Below the pieces are notes generated by a model. That model was not told the DNA's origin. It saw only the letters and a program-made list of their open reading frames with translations, and made no database searches. Below, one piece after another: positions 1 to 8,260 of a DNA stretch of 64,000 nt (positions are counted from its first letter, which is position 1; each line of letters starts with the position of its first letter). A program made the position numbers and the translations under genes. The stretch comes from Tritrichomonas musculus. Taxonomy: Eukaryota > Parabasalia > Tritrichomonadida > Tritrichomonadidae. The DNA lies in the NCBI GenBank assembly GCA_039105265.1, contig JAPFFF010000011.1, forward strand, positions 5,394,001-5,458,000. The letters are read 5' to 3'.

Positions 1-276
1 CGGCTGCACGCTCACGCTCAATACGTTCCCTTACAAGTTTTTGTTTAAACTTATCTCGAGTATTCTTATGTTGAAATGCATCAATGGGGTTATCAACCTT
101 GTAATCAGTTCTATCAAATTTATTGAAATAATCATTATCGGCTGCACGCTCACGCTCAATACGTTCCCTTACAAGTTTTTGTTTAAACTTATCTCGAGTA
201 TTCTTATGTTGAAATGCATCAATGGGGTTATCAACCTTGTAATCAGCTCTATTGAATTTATTGAAATAATCATTAT
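1..276. repeat. Two 138-bp direct repeats inside the coiled-coil gene
   Basis: The sequence starting CGGCTGCACGCTCACGCTC at position 1 restarts at 139. The 138-bp period is 46 codons, so the repeat keeps the minus-strand frame open. The repeat may continue left of the window. Confidence 0.85.
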
Positions 277-1234
277 CATTTGCAAGGCGTTCAGCACGCT
301 CACGCTCAATACGTTCCTGTTCCAAGCGCTCCTGCTCAGCACGCTCCCGTTTACGAGCTTTTTTGGCATGTCTCTTTGCACGTTTACGCTCCAATCGCTC
401 CTGTTCAGCACGCTCCTGTTCAAGAAGTTCCCGCTCAGCACGCTCACGCTCAATACGTTCCTGTTCCAAGCGCTCCTGCTCAGCACGCTCATCCCTAAGT
501 TGTCCAAAGAATGTATCAAAATCTGATTCCTCGAGAATACCATCGGGATTGAAACCTGTGCGAGTTATAAATGAGTTCTCATTGAGGAACCCCGAAAGTT
601 TAGTCAGTTGAACAATATATTTATCAGTGAGGGGGATGTTGCCACCGAACTCATTATTAACAATATTGATATAATTTTTGACAGTTTCTGTAGGTATATA
701 CCTTTTATCGAAATTCCCATTCGTAATCTTACGATTCAGCTCCCGTTCCCTCTCTTCGGCAATTCGCTTGCGTTCACGTTCCTGTTTCAATCGATCACGC
801 TCAAGCCGTTTGCGTTCCTGCTCTTCTGCTTCTTTAGCCAATCTCTCCTGTTTCAATCGATCACGCTCAAGCCGTTTGCGTTCCTTCTCAGCAAGTTCCT
901 GTTCCTGCTTAAGGCGTTCCTGTTCAAGTCTGTCATCCTCTAGTTTACGCAACCTCTGTTCAGTTTCAGCCCTCAACTGCTCATCCTCTTGTTCAGCCCT
1001 CAGTTGTCCAAAGAATGTATCAAAATGCGATTCCTGAAGAGCAGACCTAGTATCAAAACCTATTCGATCTACAAATGATTTCTCATTGAGGAACCTACTG
1101 AGCTTGCTCAGCTGAGCGACATATGTGAGGTTGGTTGGGATGTTGCCACCGAACTCATTATTAACAATATTGATATAATTTTTGACAGTTTTTGTAGGAA
1201 TTTTACCAAAATGTCCGTTTGTAATATTACTCAT
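1..1234 (-). CDS. Charged coiled-coil protein with duplicated N-terminal domain (partial, runs off left edge)
   Basis: An open frame runs leftward from the ATG at 1234 for 411 codons with no stop before the window edge, so the C-terminus is missing. An approximately 75-residue domain occurs twice (about residues 4-80 and 168-245); both copies contain TVKNYINIVNNEFGGNIP and end near FDTFFGQLR. After each copy comes a long Arg/Glu/Gln-rich stretch (RLEQERIERERAE type) predicted to be a continuous helix or coiled coil. The C-terminal part holds 46-residue repeats (see 1-276). Two TATTTTTG-like boxes precede the start. I do not recognise the family. It is the gene farthest from the right terminal repeat of the family-D arm ending at 5372. 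A structural or scaffold role is only a guess. Confidence 0.6.
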   Translation of the reverse strand, partial: MSNITNGHFGKIPTKTVKNYINIVNNEFGGNIPTNLTYVAQLSKLSRFLNEKSFVDRIGFDTRSALQESHFDTFFGQLRAEQEDEQLRAETEQRLRKLEDDRLEQERLKQEQELAEKERKRLERDRLKQERLAKEAEEQERKRLERDRLKQERERKRIAEERERELNRKITNGNFDKRYIPTETVKNYINIVNNEFGGNIPLTDKYIVQLTKLSGFLNENSFITRTGFNPDGILEESDFDTFFGQLRDERAEQERLEQERIERERAERELLEQERAEQERLERKRAKRHAKKARKRERAEQERLEQERIERERAERLANDNDYFNKFNRADYKVDNPIDAFQHKNTRDKFKQKLVRERIERERAADNDYFNKFDRTDYKVDNPIDAFQHKNTRDKFKQKLVRERIERERAA

Positions 1235-1380
1235 TTGCCTGAACGTAAAAATACAAAAATAGTCATCGCAAAAATATTGATTAAATATTATTTTTGAATT
1301 TTAATCATGTGCATACTCCCTGCAATGTAGTTGGAATGGTTTAAATGCTAAATCGAAAACATATATGTGTTAGCGCTAAC

Positions 1381-1461
1381 TGGTATAGTTGTTGGATCAT
1401 GAAGGATGTCTCCGGGCTTCGGCTGCAGGCATAGGTTCGATTCGCTGCCATACCGATTTTT
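1381..1461 (+). other. tRNA-like sequence with Pol III A- and B-box matches
   Basis: TGGTATAGTTG (1381-1391) matches the internal A box, GGTTCGATTC (1434-1443) matches the B box / T-loop, and T5 follows at 1457-1461. The T-stem does not pair well and I could not build a standard cloverleaf, so this is at best a degenerate tRNA or tRNA-derived RNA gene. It lies in the 490-bp gap (1235-1726) between two minus-strand genes, where I see no protein gene. Confidence 0.25.
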
Positions 1462-1726
1462 CGTATTATTTTCGGTCCATATTTGTGATAGAGCCCTAGC
1501 GAACTAAACACCTTGTGGTAAGCTATTACTTGTGGATTATGGGGTAATACGGGCATTTGCCGGCATTTGCAACCCAAACCAGCCTCATGGTGGATGCAGG
1601 TATTTTCCTTGAGGGATTGATGTGCAATCCCGGGTCCGTATGTTGGTTCCTCTAGAGAATGCATTACGCATCCAGTATGAATATACATTCTCATGGGGTC
1701 GGTTTTTGCAAAAATATTTTTTAGTC

Positions 1727-2050
1727 CTAGTGATTAAAATATAGTGTCCATTCGTATTTCCAAGATGTGTGTGCTATATTGGAGGTCTCATCAGTGAAGG
1801 TACGAATAAAAGTATTTTGTATATTATATAGAGGACCATTCGTCCACATCATATCTCTATTGGCATCTTCAATTGTATACCCTAAATCAACATGTGTATA
1901 GATGATATAGATGTAGTTGTTATTGGCGGTAGTGAATCCCTTAATTGTTAACCAGTCCTTTGTATTTTGGATAATCTGTATGTTAGGTAATATATTATCC
2001 TTAAAGTAGTTCCAATTAGGTTTATCCTTGAGAGTTACAAAATTTGTCAT
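1727..2050 (-). CDS. Hypothetical 107-aa protein
   Basis: Complete small ORF rich in aromatic residues (repeated W, Y, F), with no signal peptide, membrane segment or known motif visible. It is preceded by AAATTTTTG, a variant of the promoter-like box seen elsewhere in the window, 15 bases before the ATG. It sits in a minus-strand run with the two downstream-numbered genes (gaps of 20-25 bp), so all are probably part of the same element arm. No second copy was seen in the window. I do not recognise it. Confidence 0.5.
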   Translation of the reverse strand: MTNFVTLKDKPNWNYFKDNILPNIQIIQNTKDWLTIKGFTTANNNYIYIIYTHVDLGYTIEDANRDMMWTNGPLYNIQNTFIRTFTDETSNIAHTSWKYEWTLYFNH

Positions 2051-2073
2051 TTTGTGAGTTGCAAAAATTTAAA

Positions 2074-2619
2074 TTAGAAATCGGTTGTATCGATCTCATC
2101 ATCGGGGTCTGGAGCTGTTTCCCTTGGGGGACCGTTTATAGGCATTTGGGTGTTGATTAATTTTTGGGTCATATACATGGAGATACTCAACTTTAGGTTA
2201 TCGTAGATGAGTCTACGCAATAGAGATACTCGTTTATGAGGTTCCACGTTGGAGACCGCATCAATTACATCCTTTGATGTGACATATTGTATCAATCGGT
2301 CATGATCCTCAATATCCAAAAACTTGCTTCGATTGAATATATGAGTTCTATTTAAACGAGGTCGAGGATGTTCAATAGATTGAGTTTCAGTTTCATCAGG
2401 AGGTGAGGCAGGAACTGCGTTCTCAGTTGCTTCAGGAGGTGAATCCTGAGTTGAGTCCTGAGGTGAATCCTGAGTTGAATCCTGAGGTGAATCTGTGGAA
2501 GGTTTGCGTTTACTGCTCCAACGTTTAATCAAATACTTGACATCTCGGCGCAAATCGGTGATACCATCTACGATTTTTGAGAGTATATCAGTGTCAGATT
2601 CTGTAGCTGAAATATCCAT
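2074..2619 (-). CDS. Small protein with conserved C-terminal 'NxSKxx...YM' domain
   Basis: The N-terminus is predicted helical. A low-complexity middle follows with repeats of the kind DSTQDSPQ (about residues 45-65). The last 75 residues form a domain shared with proteins at 19201, 42471 and 60185: an RTHIFNRSKFL-like start (ALFNSSKFL and APFNKSKNM in the others), a basic helix, and an SMYMTQKLIN-like end. The other copies share the domain but have different acidic linkers, so the domain is the functional core. Function unknown; a small nucleic-acid or protein adaptor is possible but not shown. TTATTTTTG lies just before the start codon. Confidence 0.6.
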   Translation of the reverse strand: MDISATESDTDILSKIVDGITDLRRDVKYLIKRWSSKRKPSTDSPQDSTQDSPQDSTQDSPPEATENAVPASPPDETETQSIEHPRPRLNRTHIFNRSKFLDIEDHDRLIQYVTSKDVIDAVSNVEPHKRVSLLRRLIYDNLKLSISMYMTQKLINTQMPINGPPRETAPDPDDEIDTTDF

Positions 2620-2641
2620 TTATGCAAAAATAAAATATTAT

Positions 2642-3409
2642 TTAAAGATGTATATTTTTAAAGTATTTCTCTACAGCTTCATGAAACTCATCAAGGCATG
2701 ATTTGTTAATGATAATATCAGTACCACCTACACGGACATCATCCCCTTTGAACATAGCTTTGGCCATTCGTTTGATATCTTCATTCGGGGTCATCGCAAT
2801 TGGTAGGTCATCAACGTATGCCCAGCGCTTCTTCTCATCTTGATATATCTTACTGACCTGCCTCCATGAATGCTTGTTGCGACGAACGAGATGGAGTATC
2901 ACAAAATTCTTATTTTTGGGAAGTTCCTCAAGCCATATCATATATCGGTAGCTATGTTTGTGATCCTTGGGGACAGCCCTTGGAGTTAGGTCATCGATTT
3001 TGTTAACCAGCTGCTCACGTTGCTTCTCAAAATATGAATCCAATAGCTTGGCAATATATATGGCATACTTTCGATTAGCCCAGCATGCAACATCATTGAC
3101 AAGCAATCGGTGAATGTATGTGCCTTTCAAATCATTCGGTAAATTAGGTCTATCTTGAACAATATCTAGGTCGCAGCAATTTTGCTGTGACGATAATTCA
3201 TCAAGAATTTCATTGGTTTCAGCGAGTTGCCTCCACCTATAAGCTTGTTTCTTTGAATTACATGCAGTGAGAATCGATTGCATCTGGTACATATCATCAT
3301 TAATGGAATGTATCAAACGAAGCTTCTCATTATACTGGATGTATTCATATTCGTCATTGATTGGTTCGACAATGGCTGACATTGGAATGTTGATTGCTGT
3401 TGATTCCAT
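2642..3409 (-). CDS. KilA-N domain protein (N1R/p28-like)
   Basis: 255 aa. About residues 40-130 match the KilA-N pattern known from large DNA viruses, phages and Mavericks: a CNSKKQAYRWRQLAET helix, then GTYIHRLLVNDVACWANRKY, corresponding to the family's G-x-Y-h-H-x-x-L-x-x-x-h-A-x-W core. The C-terminal part (about 145-230: YRYMIWLE, FVILHLVRRNKHSWRQV) resembles the DUF3627/MSV199-type accessory domain. KilA-N domains bind DNA. No RING finger is present, unlike poxvirus p28. A homologue with the same layout is at 31941-32696. It lies between the 181-aa gene and a 47-bp inverted repeat. Confidence 0.68.
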   Translation of the reverse strand: MESTAINIPMSAIVEPINDEYEYIQYNEKLRLIHSINDDMYQMQSILTACNSKKQAYRWRQLAETNEILDELSSQQNCCDLDIVQDRPNLPNDLKGTYIHRLLVNDVACWANRKYAIYIAKLLDSYFEKQREQLVNKIDDLTPRAVPKDHKHSYRYMIWLEELPKNKNFVILHLVRRNKHSWRQVSKIYQDEKKRWAYVDDLPIAMTPNEDIKRMAKAMFKGDDVRVGGTDIIINKSCLDEFHEAVEKYFKNIHL

Positions 3410-3466
3410 TTCAAGCTGGATAAAAATTGAGTTGCATTGAGAACTAGTTAGTTATGGGTTATCCTC

Positions 3467-3513
3467 CTACTACTAATAGATTCCTCCTACTACTATCATC
3501 AAATTGGTAACGG
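3467..3513. repeat. Left copy of a 47-bp perfect inverted repeat
   Basis: CTACTACTAATAGATTCC... is the exact reverse complement of 5012-5058. The pair flanks only the SVVP gene (3632-4864). The repeat contains two ACTACT words 20 bp apart. The bases 3514-3631 between it and the gene include a short (GAATGC)n run and no gene. Confidence 0.85.
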
Positions 3514-3631
3514 CTGGACTCGAGAGGAGTTCATAAAATTCAATTTGAGTAAATCCTTTAATTGGAATCGCGAATGCGAATACGAATGCGAATGCGAACA
3601 CATAAATGCATAAATGCAAAAATATAACTTC

Positions 3632-4864
3632 TCAAGCCTTGGTGTAGTACACAACTTTATTATACTTCTCCCATGCAATGGTCTTAAGCAGGAACTGCGT
3701 TCGCAGTTTACTCGATTTTGAGAGTATCATACCTAATCCACGAGGGGTTATATTAGTGTCGAAGTACTCATTATATTTTTGTGTCAATTCTACTATACAT
3801 ATCTTATCATTTGGGAGACCCTTAATGAAATTGTCCAAGGTCTTCTCCTGAGCAATTTCACATACTTCAGCTATAATGGGTGTATGCTGGGGTTCGGCAT
3901 TTGATTCCTTGGCAGATTCCTTGGCAGATACCTCAGTCAAACTCTGTTTGGATTTCTCAGCCATCTCTGGTTCCTTAATGTGGATATAATTTAAGAGCTC
4001 ATTTTCACATATTTTTGTAATGCAATCCTTGATTTCCTTATCGATGATTTTGGATAAATCGTGTAAGATATATTCATTGAGATTCTTCATGAGTACTCTA
4101 GAGTATCCAATAACGAGTTCACTAGATGACATTTCAGTTGGGGGATATTGATCAAGTTTATTATCGATTGCATCAATGATTGTTCCAAGGTATAGATTAT
4201 AACAAGCATTACTGATTTCCTCACGCAATTTCACGAGGGAATCATATTTATGTATATCATTTGCGAAGTACTCATTCGTTCCAACTCCAGCGAGTAACTT
4301 GGTGAAGCTAGATATCAATCTCTGTGTTAATGAATCGAATAGGTTTATGACCTTGGTAGAGGTTCTATCATAGTACACCGATTTAATGGTACCCTCATAT
4401 GATTTGTCTTTGGGACATAAGGATTTGACCTTATTGACGAACGATTCGAATATACAACTGAGCAAATTCTGGTTGAACATATTGATATCCTTTGTGATGA
4501 TGTCAACGGCATAATCAAGGGGGTGTGTATAACTGTAAATCAAAGTTTTGCGTTTCTTATCGAGCTCATCTTGAAATTTCATTAGACGTTCGCGATCTCG
4601 GTTGATATATGATAACTCCTTCATTAGCAGTGCTCGCTCAGGAGATTCAATGTTTGTATAACTATCAATTTTGGTATTCATATCTTGGATCCACTCATCG
4701 TACTCATCAAGCGAGAGCTCCTTATGTATATAGCACTTGATAGCTGACTCGCGATTATGTTCACGTTGGGATTTATTCAATATTTTGTTCATACGAATCT
4801 CCAATTCCTTGCAGAAAGAACCTTCATATGAAACTATTTGGGAGTTAGTTGGAACAACGCTCAT
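3632..4864 (-). CDS. SVVP family protein, 410 aa, unknown function
   Basis: Starts MSVVPTNSQIVSYEGSFCKE. It is mostly helical, with a central part (about 60-270) lacking membrane segments and a low-complexity hinge (about 285-325, ESAKESNAEPQ). A conserved C-terminal domain begins EKTLDNFIKGLPND and ends WEKYNKVVYYTKA. A second, 3'-truncated copy is at 30385. In both places the 5' end of the gene faces a family-D terminal repeat (5372 and 30010), so this is the first gene inside one end of family-D elements. The C-terminal domain is reminiscent of winged-helix-like primase C-termini, but no catalytic motif is visible, so the function is left open. Confidence 0.6.
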   Translation of the reverse strand: MSVVPTNSQIVSYEGSFCKELEIRMNKILNKSQREHNRESAIKCYIHKELSLDEYDEWIQDMNTKIDSYTNIESPERALLMKELSYINRDRERLMKFQDELDKKRKTLIYSYTHPLDYAVDIITKDINMFNQNLLSCIFESFVNKVKSLCPKDKSYEGTIKSVYYDRTSTKVINLFDSLTQRLISSFTKLLAGVGTNEYFANDIHKYDSLVKLREEISNACYNLYLGTIIDAIDNKLDQYPPTEMSSSELVIGYSRVLMKNLNEYILHDLSKIIDKEIKDCITKICENELLNYIHIKEPEMAEKSKQSLTEVSAKESAKESNAEPQHTPIIAEVCEIAQEKTLDNFIKGLPNDKICIVELTQKYNEYFDTNITPRGLGMILSKSSKLRTQFLLKTIAWEKYNKVVYYTKA

Positions 4865-5011
4865 TTTCTAAATGGATAAAAAATTAAATTGATTCGAGAA
4901 TAGCATTATTTTTGGGATTGTCAATTTATGGATATGCGTAAGCATTTATCTTGAGGTGAAGCCGAAAAGGATTTACCTAAAATGGATTTTGAGAGGCCCC
5001 TTTTGGATACC

Positions 5012-5058
5012 CCGTTACCAATTTGATGATAGTAGTAGGAGGAATCTATTAGTAGTAG
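5012..5058. repeat. Right copy of the 47-bp inverted repeat
   Basis: Exact reverse complement of 3467-3513. Between it and the 264-bp unit at 5109 lies a 50-bp stretch with repeated GAGACCCTTCAGG words and no gene. Confidence 0.85.
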
Positions 5059-5108
5059 TATGAGAGACCCTTCAGGAGAGACCCTTCAGGATACCCTTAG
5101 GAGACCCT

Positions 5109-5372
5109 AGTAGTGATGATAGTTCCGCATGGGGATATTGGGGATATGGAGGGAATACCTGGCACATGCAATTTCCTTTAAAAGACCATTCGTCTTAGAC
5201 GACTCAGGGAACGGAGTTCCTTAGATTCCTTTGATTTGGACTATGACATTTCAGCAAAAATTCAAGGTCTGGAGCTTAATTTTAAATGGTTATGTGAATA
5301 TCAAAATTAGGTTAGATGTGGCTGTTATATTTGAAATTTATCTGGTCCCCATGCGGAACTATCATCACTACT
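5109..5372. repeat. Family-D right terminal repeat, as a 264-bp unit with inverted ends
   Basis: AGTAGTGATGATAGTTCCGC opens the unit at 5109, and its reverse complement closes it at 5372 (27-bp inverted match). Read inward from 5372, the sequence continues GGGACCAGATAAATT, as do the family-D left ends at 46176 and 30010, so 5372 is the outer end of a family-D element. The copy at 5109 loses that similarity after 27 bp and looks like a truncated duplicate. The interior has no convincing gene. It carries the palindromic word CTCAGGGAACGGAGTTCCTT (5203-5222). Confidence 0.7.
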
Positions 5373-5429
5373 ATCGTGCAATGTTCTTCGTCTCTCAAAA
5401 CAATTTTCACTCATTTATTTGTATTGAAA

Positions 5430-5660
5430 ATGGCAGATCTAAATGAATATAAGCGTGAAATTCCTACTCTGAAACAAATAAAGCGAAATTTGAAAGAAAG
5501 AGTATATGACACAAAACAGCATCTAAACAATATCAAGACAGGTATGCTTGGCAGTAACGGTCTTGCAATAAGAGAAAGTTTGATAGAAGATATAAATTCT
5601 CTCAAGGAAAAGGTAGCAAAGCTGGAATCAGAACTTAGAGACTTAACAAAAGGGGAGTAA
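5430..5660 (+). CDS. 76-aa coiled-coil protein (GMLGSNGLA family)
   Basis: Start chosen at the ATG of MADLNEYKREIPTLKQIK, because the homologues at 27298-27528 and 51955-52188 start there. The conserved middle GMLGSNGLAIRESLIEDI is followed by leucine-heptad helix (LKEKVAKLESELRDL). It is strikingly conserved for its size across three otherwise diverged elements and always lies near the ARILSSEND or capsid genes, so a structural role in the particle or its assembly is inferred. The insertion of the family-D element at 5372 lies only 57 bp upstream, so the native promoter region is probably cut short. Confidence 0.7.
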   Translation: MADLNEYKREIPTLKQIKRNLKERVYDTKQHLNNIKTGMLGSNGLAIRESLIEDINSLKEKVAKLESELRDLTKGE

Positions 5661-5685
5661 AAATTGTTTTAACAAGAGTGAAATA

Positions 5686-6231
5686 ATGTCAAATATGCTA
5701 CATAGGGCACGAATATTAAGTTCTGAAAATGATAGCAGCTGCAAACAAGAGCAAAATACAAATGTGAATATAAAAATTAAACCTCCATCATATCCTAATG
5801 TTCCTCCACCACAAAATTATCCTCAAGTAAGAAACATAAATTTTACTCAAACTGGGGAGAATGTTCAATCTCCATCACAACCTCAAACAAATCTTCTTAC
5901 AAACGAACTTGAGAATTTGGAAATGAAAAATAAATTTCTAGAAACACTGTTGAACATCTATGAACTTAATCCTCTTAGAATTAACAACTATCTTGTCTGT
6001 CATAGCAATTCTCTTATGGAACTTATAAAAATCTTAACAAGAGCTGACAAAGTTGAGCTTGTTATAGATGAAGAAGAAGGGTGTACAGGATGCTTATCTA
6101 ACACAAAGTATATGAACATCCAGAGAATTCTTGTTACAAAAGATGATAAAACTCTGGATTTAAAAATATGTTTTAATGAAATTTATAGTCAACTTGTACG
6201 ATATGGTATTTCTACTAAAATGTGTATCTAA
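5686..6231 (+). CDS. ARILSSEND-family protein, 181 aa
   Basis: Starts SNMLHRARILSSEND. The N-terminal 20 residues (ARILSSEND.S.KQEQ) and C-terminal 105 residues are conserved in copies at 20016, 26725, 43287 and 48297. A Pro/Gln/Asn-rich linker lies between (about 35-75). The C-terminal domain contains NKFLETLLNIYE, VCHSNSLMELIKIL, ADKVELV and a CTGC pair (CNGC, CKGC or CTGC in the others), a possible metal or disulfide site. It is always the gene before the tiny membrane protein and ATPase. Function unknown; a minor virion protein is plausible from position only. Confidence 0.65.
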   Translation: MSNMLHRARILSSENDSSCKQEQNTNVNIKIKPPSYPNVPPPQNYPQVRNINFTQTGENVQSPSQPQTNLLTNELENLEMKNKFLETLLNIYELNPLRINNYLVCHSNSLMELIKILTRADKVELVIDEEEGCTGCLSNTKYMNIQRILVTKDDKTLDLKICFNEIYSQLVRYGISTKMCI

Positions 6232-6291
6232 AAGCTGCATTTAGCTCGGATTTTATCCTCGCATTTTATATTTATATTTTTGTTGTCCAAA

Positions 6292-6411
6292 ATGATATCA
6301 GAATTGTTGTTGTTTGTTGTTGTTGTGGAGCTCGGTATAATAATTTATGGTCTAACCGAAGATAAAACTCCAGAACTTACAGAAGAGATGAGAGCAAAAC
6401 TGTACTCATAA
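6292..6411 (+). CDS. 39-aa single-pass membrane protein (PELxEExRxKxYS family)
   Basis: ATG at 6292, stop at 6409-6411. Residues 4-20 are almost all Leu/Val/Ile (LLLFVVVVELGIIIYG), one membrane helix. The tail ends PELTEEMRAKLYS, matching copies at 20596, 25988, 43867 and 48137 (PELSEEIRTKMYS, PELSEEIRAKLYS, PELTDELRRTLYA). TATTTTTG stands 14 bp before the ATG. It always lies between the ARILSSEND gene and the ATPase. Short genes like this are easily missed; conservation of the tail across diverged DNA argues that it is real. Confidence 0.72.
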   Translation: MISELLLFVVVVELGIIIYGLTEDKTPELTEEMRAKLYS

Positions 6412-6442
6412 CCTTTATCATAATCTAAATGATAAAAAAAGG

Positions 6443-7342
6443 ATGATTCCAACGAGATTCAATTATAAAGAAATATACTTTTCTAACTCTGATGAAGATA
6501 AGATTGATATAGATGATGAAAATGAAAATGAAACTGAAACTGAAACTGAAACTGAATTTGATATCGATGCTGAAATGACAAGAGCATATAGGAAAAATGA
6601 AGGTAAAATTCTTGCAGAGAGTATTAGACCAATAGCAGAAGGAATTTTTGCATACTACAATTCTCTAAATATTTTGGTAGGAAACCAGGGTCGCGGAAAG
6701 ACTCATATAATGCTGAGAGACATAATTCAGATTTCGAGACTGCCAAACTCCAATTTTCATCTTATAGTTTATATCAGCAAGAATGGTAGTATCAATGATA
6801 GTACTTTTGAAGCACAACAAGATTTAATAAAATTACCTGTGCATGTTGTTTCAGATGCAAATGCTGAAAAATATCTAAAGGAACTTGATCTTTGGAAAGA
6901 ACTATATGACAAATATAGTTCAACTCCAAAAATAACAATTGACAATAATAAACTTCAGCAGATGTTTGAATTCTTGCATATCAAAAAACTTGGTAAACCA
7001 AATTCTCCTTTAAATACTATTATCTTGTGTGAAGATTTTGTGAAAAGTAAACTTATAAAATCATCTTACTTTACAAACTACATTACACAACTTCGTCATA
7101 AACATTCTCTAGTTTACATAAATGTACAATTTTTCAAATCAATACCCACAGATTTCAAGACAAATTGTACAACATTCTTTATCTTCTCAGGATTCTCAAG
7201 ACAAAAAATAAACTATGTTTATCAACAAGTATCATTACCAATAGAGTTTGAAGATTTGTGGTTTCGGTACAAAATGATGAAGAACCATGATTTTGTTTTG
7301 GTAAATGTCCGTGAAAATGATATCAGATTTATTATAGTATAA
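6443..7342 (+). CDS. FtsK/HerA-like genome-packaging ATPase
   Basis: 299 aa. An acidic N-terminal tail (DDENENETETETE) is followed by the ATPase core with Walker A GNQGRGKT (about 80-87) and Walker B NTIILCED (about 191-198). The later FFIFSGFSRQK motif may be an arginine-finger or sensor region. Length and motifs fit the packaging ATPases of Mavericks, virophages and other double-jelly-roll viruses, which pump DNA into capsids. The start MIPTRFNYKE is shared with family E. Its 3' end overlaps the convergent 149-aa gene by 11 bases. A 99.8% identical but 5'-truncated copy is at 34129-34856. Confidence 0.85.
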   Translation: MIPTRFNYKEIYFSNSDEDKIDIDDENENETETETETEFDIDAEMTRAYRKNEGKILAESIRPIAEGIFAYYNSLNILVGNQGRGKTHIMLRDIIQISRLPNSNFHLIVYISKNGSINDSTFEAQQDLIKLPVHVVSDANAEKYLKELDLWKELYDKYSSTPKITIDNNKLQQMFEFLHIKKLGKPNSPLNTIILCEDFVKSKLIKSSYFTNYITQLRHKHSLVYINVQFFKSIPTDFKTNCTTFFIFSGFSRQKINYVYQQVSLPIEFEDLWFRYKMMKNHDFVLVNVRENDIRFIIV

Positions 7343-7781
7343 GTTCCTGGTGGTGACCTACAAATATTTCAGGTTCAGCTAAGTTATATTTTTGTCTAAG
7401 TTCTTTGATTTTGGATTTCGTAAACATACTTGTTCTCTCTAAACTATAATGATAAAAGTCATTTCCTTTATATTCTTGTGGTTCTGTATTACCATTTATG
7501 AAAAATTCTTGTGCTTTCATTGTTAGTCTCCTTCGCAAATTTGTTGTTATTGTTATGTTTTCTAATCCCAGTTCTGTGATCTTATCAGGATAGAACTTCA
7601 GAGTTTCATTATTTGTGTTCTTCAGACTTATGTATAAAACTTTTGCACGAAAATTATTCATGTTCATCATCAAGGGGAACTTTTCACAGAGTATAGAGAA
7701 ATCACAATTACGAAACTTTTCTGGCTCTGGTAACATAGAAATAAGGTTGTTTACATACTCATATACTTTTGGTGCTCGCAT
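7332..7781 (-). CDS. ATPase-partner protein, 149 aa, unknown function
   Basis: Start chosen at MRAPKVYEYVNN, since all six copies begin near this V-(Y/F)-(E/D)-Y-(I/V)-N motif; upstream codons in frame are hydrophobic and not shared. Conserved points: CDFSILC, RAKVLYISLKN, a (T/S)(N/S)xRRR(L/I)(S/T) basic patch, EFFxNGNTE, YxYS, LRQKYN and a C-terminal FVGHHQELIL. No adenain/Ulp1 protease triad is visible, so I do not call it the Maverick protease. In every element its 3' end overlaps the ATPase 3' end on the opposite strand, and it is the first gene inside the terminal repeat. Confidence 0.7.
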   Translation of the reverse strand: MRAPKVYEYVNNLISMLPEPEKFRNCDFSILCEKFPLMMNMNNFRAKVLYISLKNTNNETLKFYPDKITELGLENITITTNLRRRLTMKAQEFFINGNTEPQEYKGNDFYHYSLERTSMFTKSKIKELRQKYNLAEPEIFVGHHQELIL

Positions 7782-7874
7782 GTTTTGTGAAATGGAAATA
7801 AAAAATGAAAAATAAAAAAGAAATATAAATTTGTGATTCTCGTTTGTGATAAGAGTTGGTGATATCATTTGTGA

Positions 7875-8259
7875 ATATTATTTTTTGTAAAAATCGTTCT
7901 AGGGTTTTCATGTTTGTGCACCTATCTTAGGAAGGTCAGTTTTTCGTGTTTCATCATGTAAAATTTAAAATGTGAAATTGTAGATTGCCTATTGCGCATG
8001 TTGTAATCTTCTATGTAAGGTAGATAGCCCAAAATTCAGAAATTTGTATTTGTAGATGTGGTAGGGTTTTGGGGGAGTTTGCTGGGGATTTCAGAAAATT
8101 ATTTAAATTATGTATGTTCGGTAATGGAAACGACGTCAAAAACTATAATGAGTATCACATTTGATTTTTTCATACCTGAGCTAGGTGCGCGGTAAGGTAG
8201 GGTGGTGTAAAATGTTCCAGTAGTTAATAGGGATGCACGTCGCACATATCATTACTACT
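7875..8259. repeat. Right terminal inverted repeat of a family-A element (about 385 bp)
   Basis: Reverse complement of 54692-55076 with few differences, and nearly identical to 35389-35773 in the same orientation. The outer end is ...TCATTACTACT at 8259, giving the AGTAGT terminus when read inward. No gene inside. The next base (8260) is polymerase coding sequence of another element, so this is an insertion boundary. Confidence 0.9.
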
Positions 8260-8260
8260 A

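Noticed and set aside
1-276. CRISPR-like array
   Set aside because: Only two adjacent 138-bp in-frame units, no spacers, eukaryotic context. The 60-bp repeats at 59740 also lack spacers.
41-611. Plus-strand open frames over the first 0.6 kb
   Set aside because: They are antisense shadows of the repetitive minus-strand coiled-coil gene, whose 411-codon frame is longer and has a proper start and promoter-like box.
1341-1694. 117-codon minus-strand frame
   Set aside because: It overlaps the tRNA-like sequence, has no conservation and unusual composition, and no upstream box.
7332-7781. Adenain/Ulp1 cysteine protease call for the ATPase-partner protein
   Set aside because: Size and location would fit the Maverick protease, but there is no His-Trp, Asp/Glu and Cys-Gly active-site pattern; the conserved Cys in CDFSILC alone is not enough.
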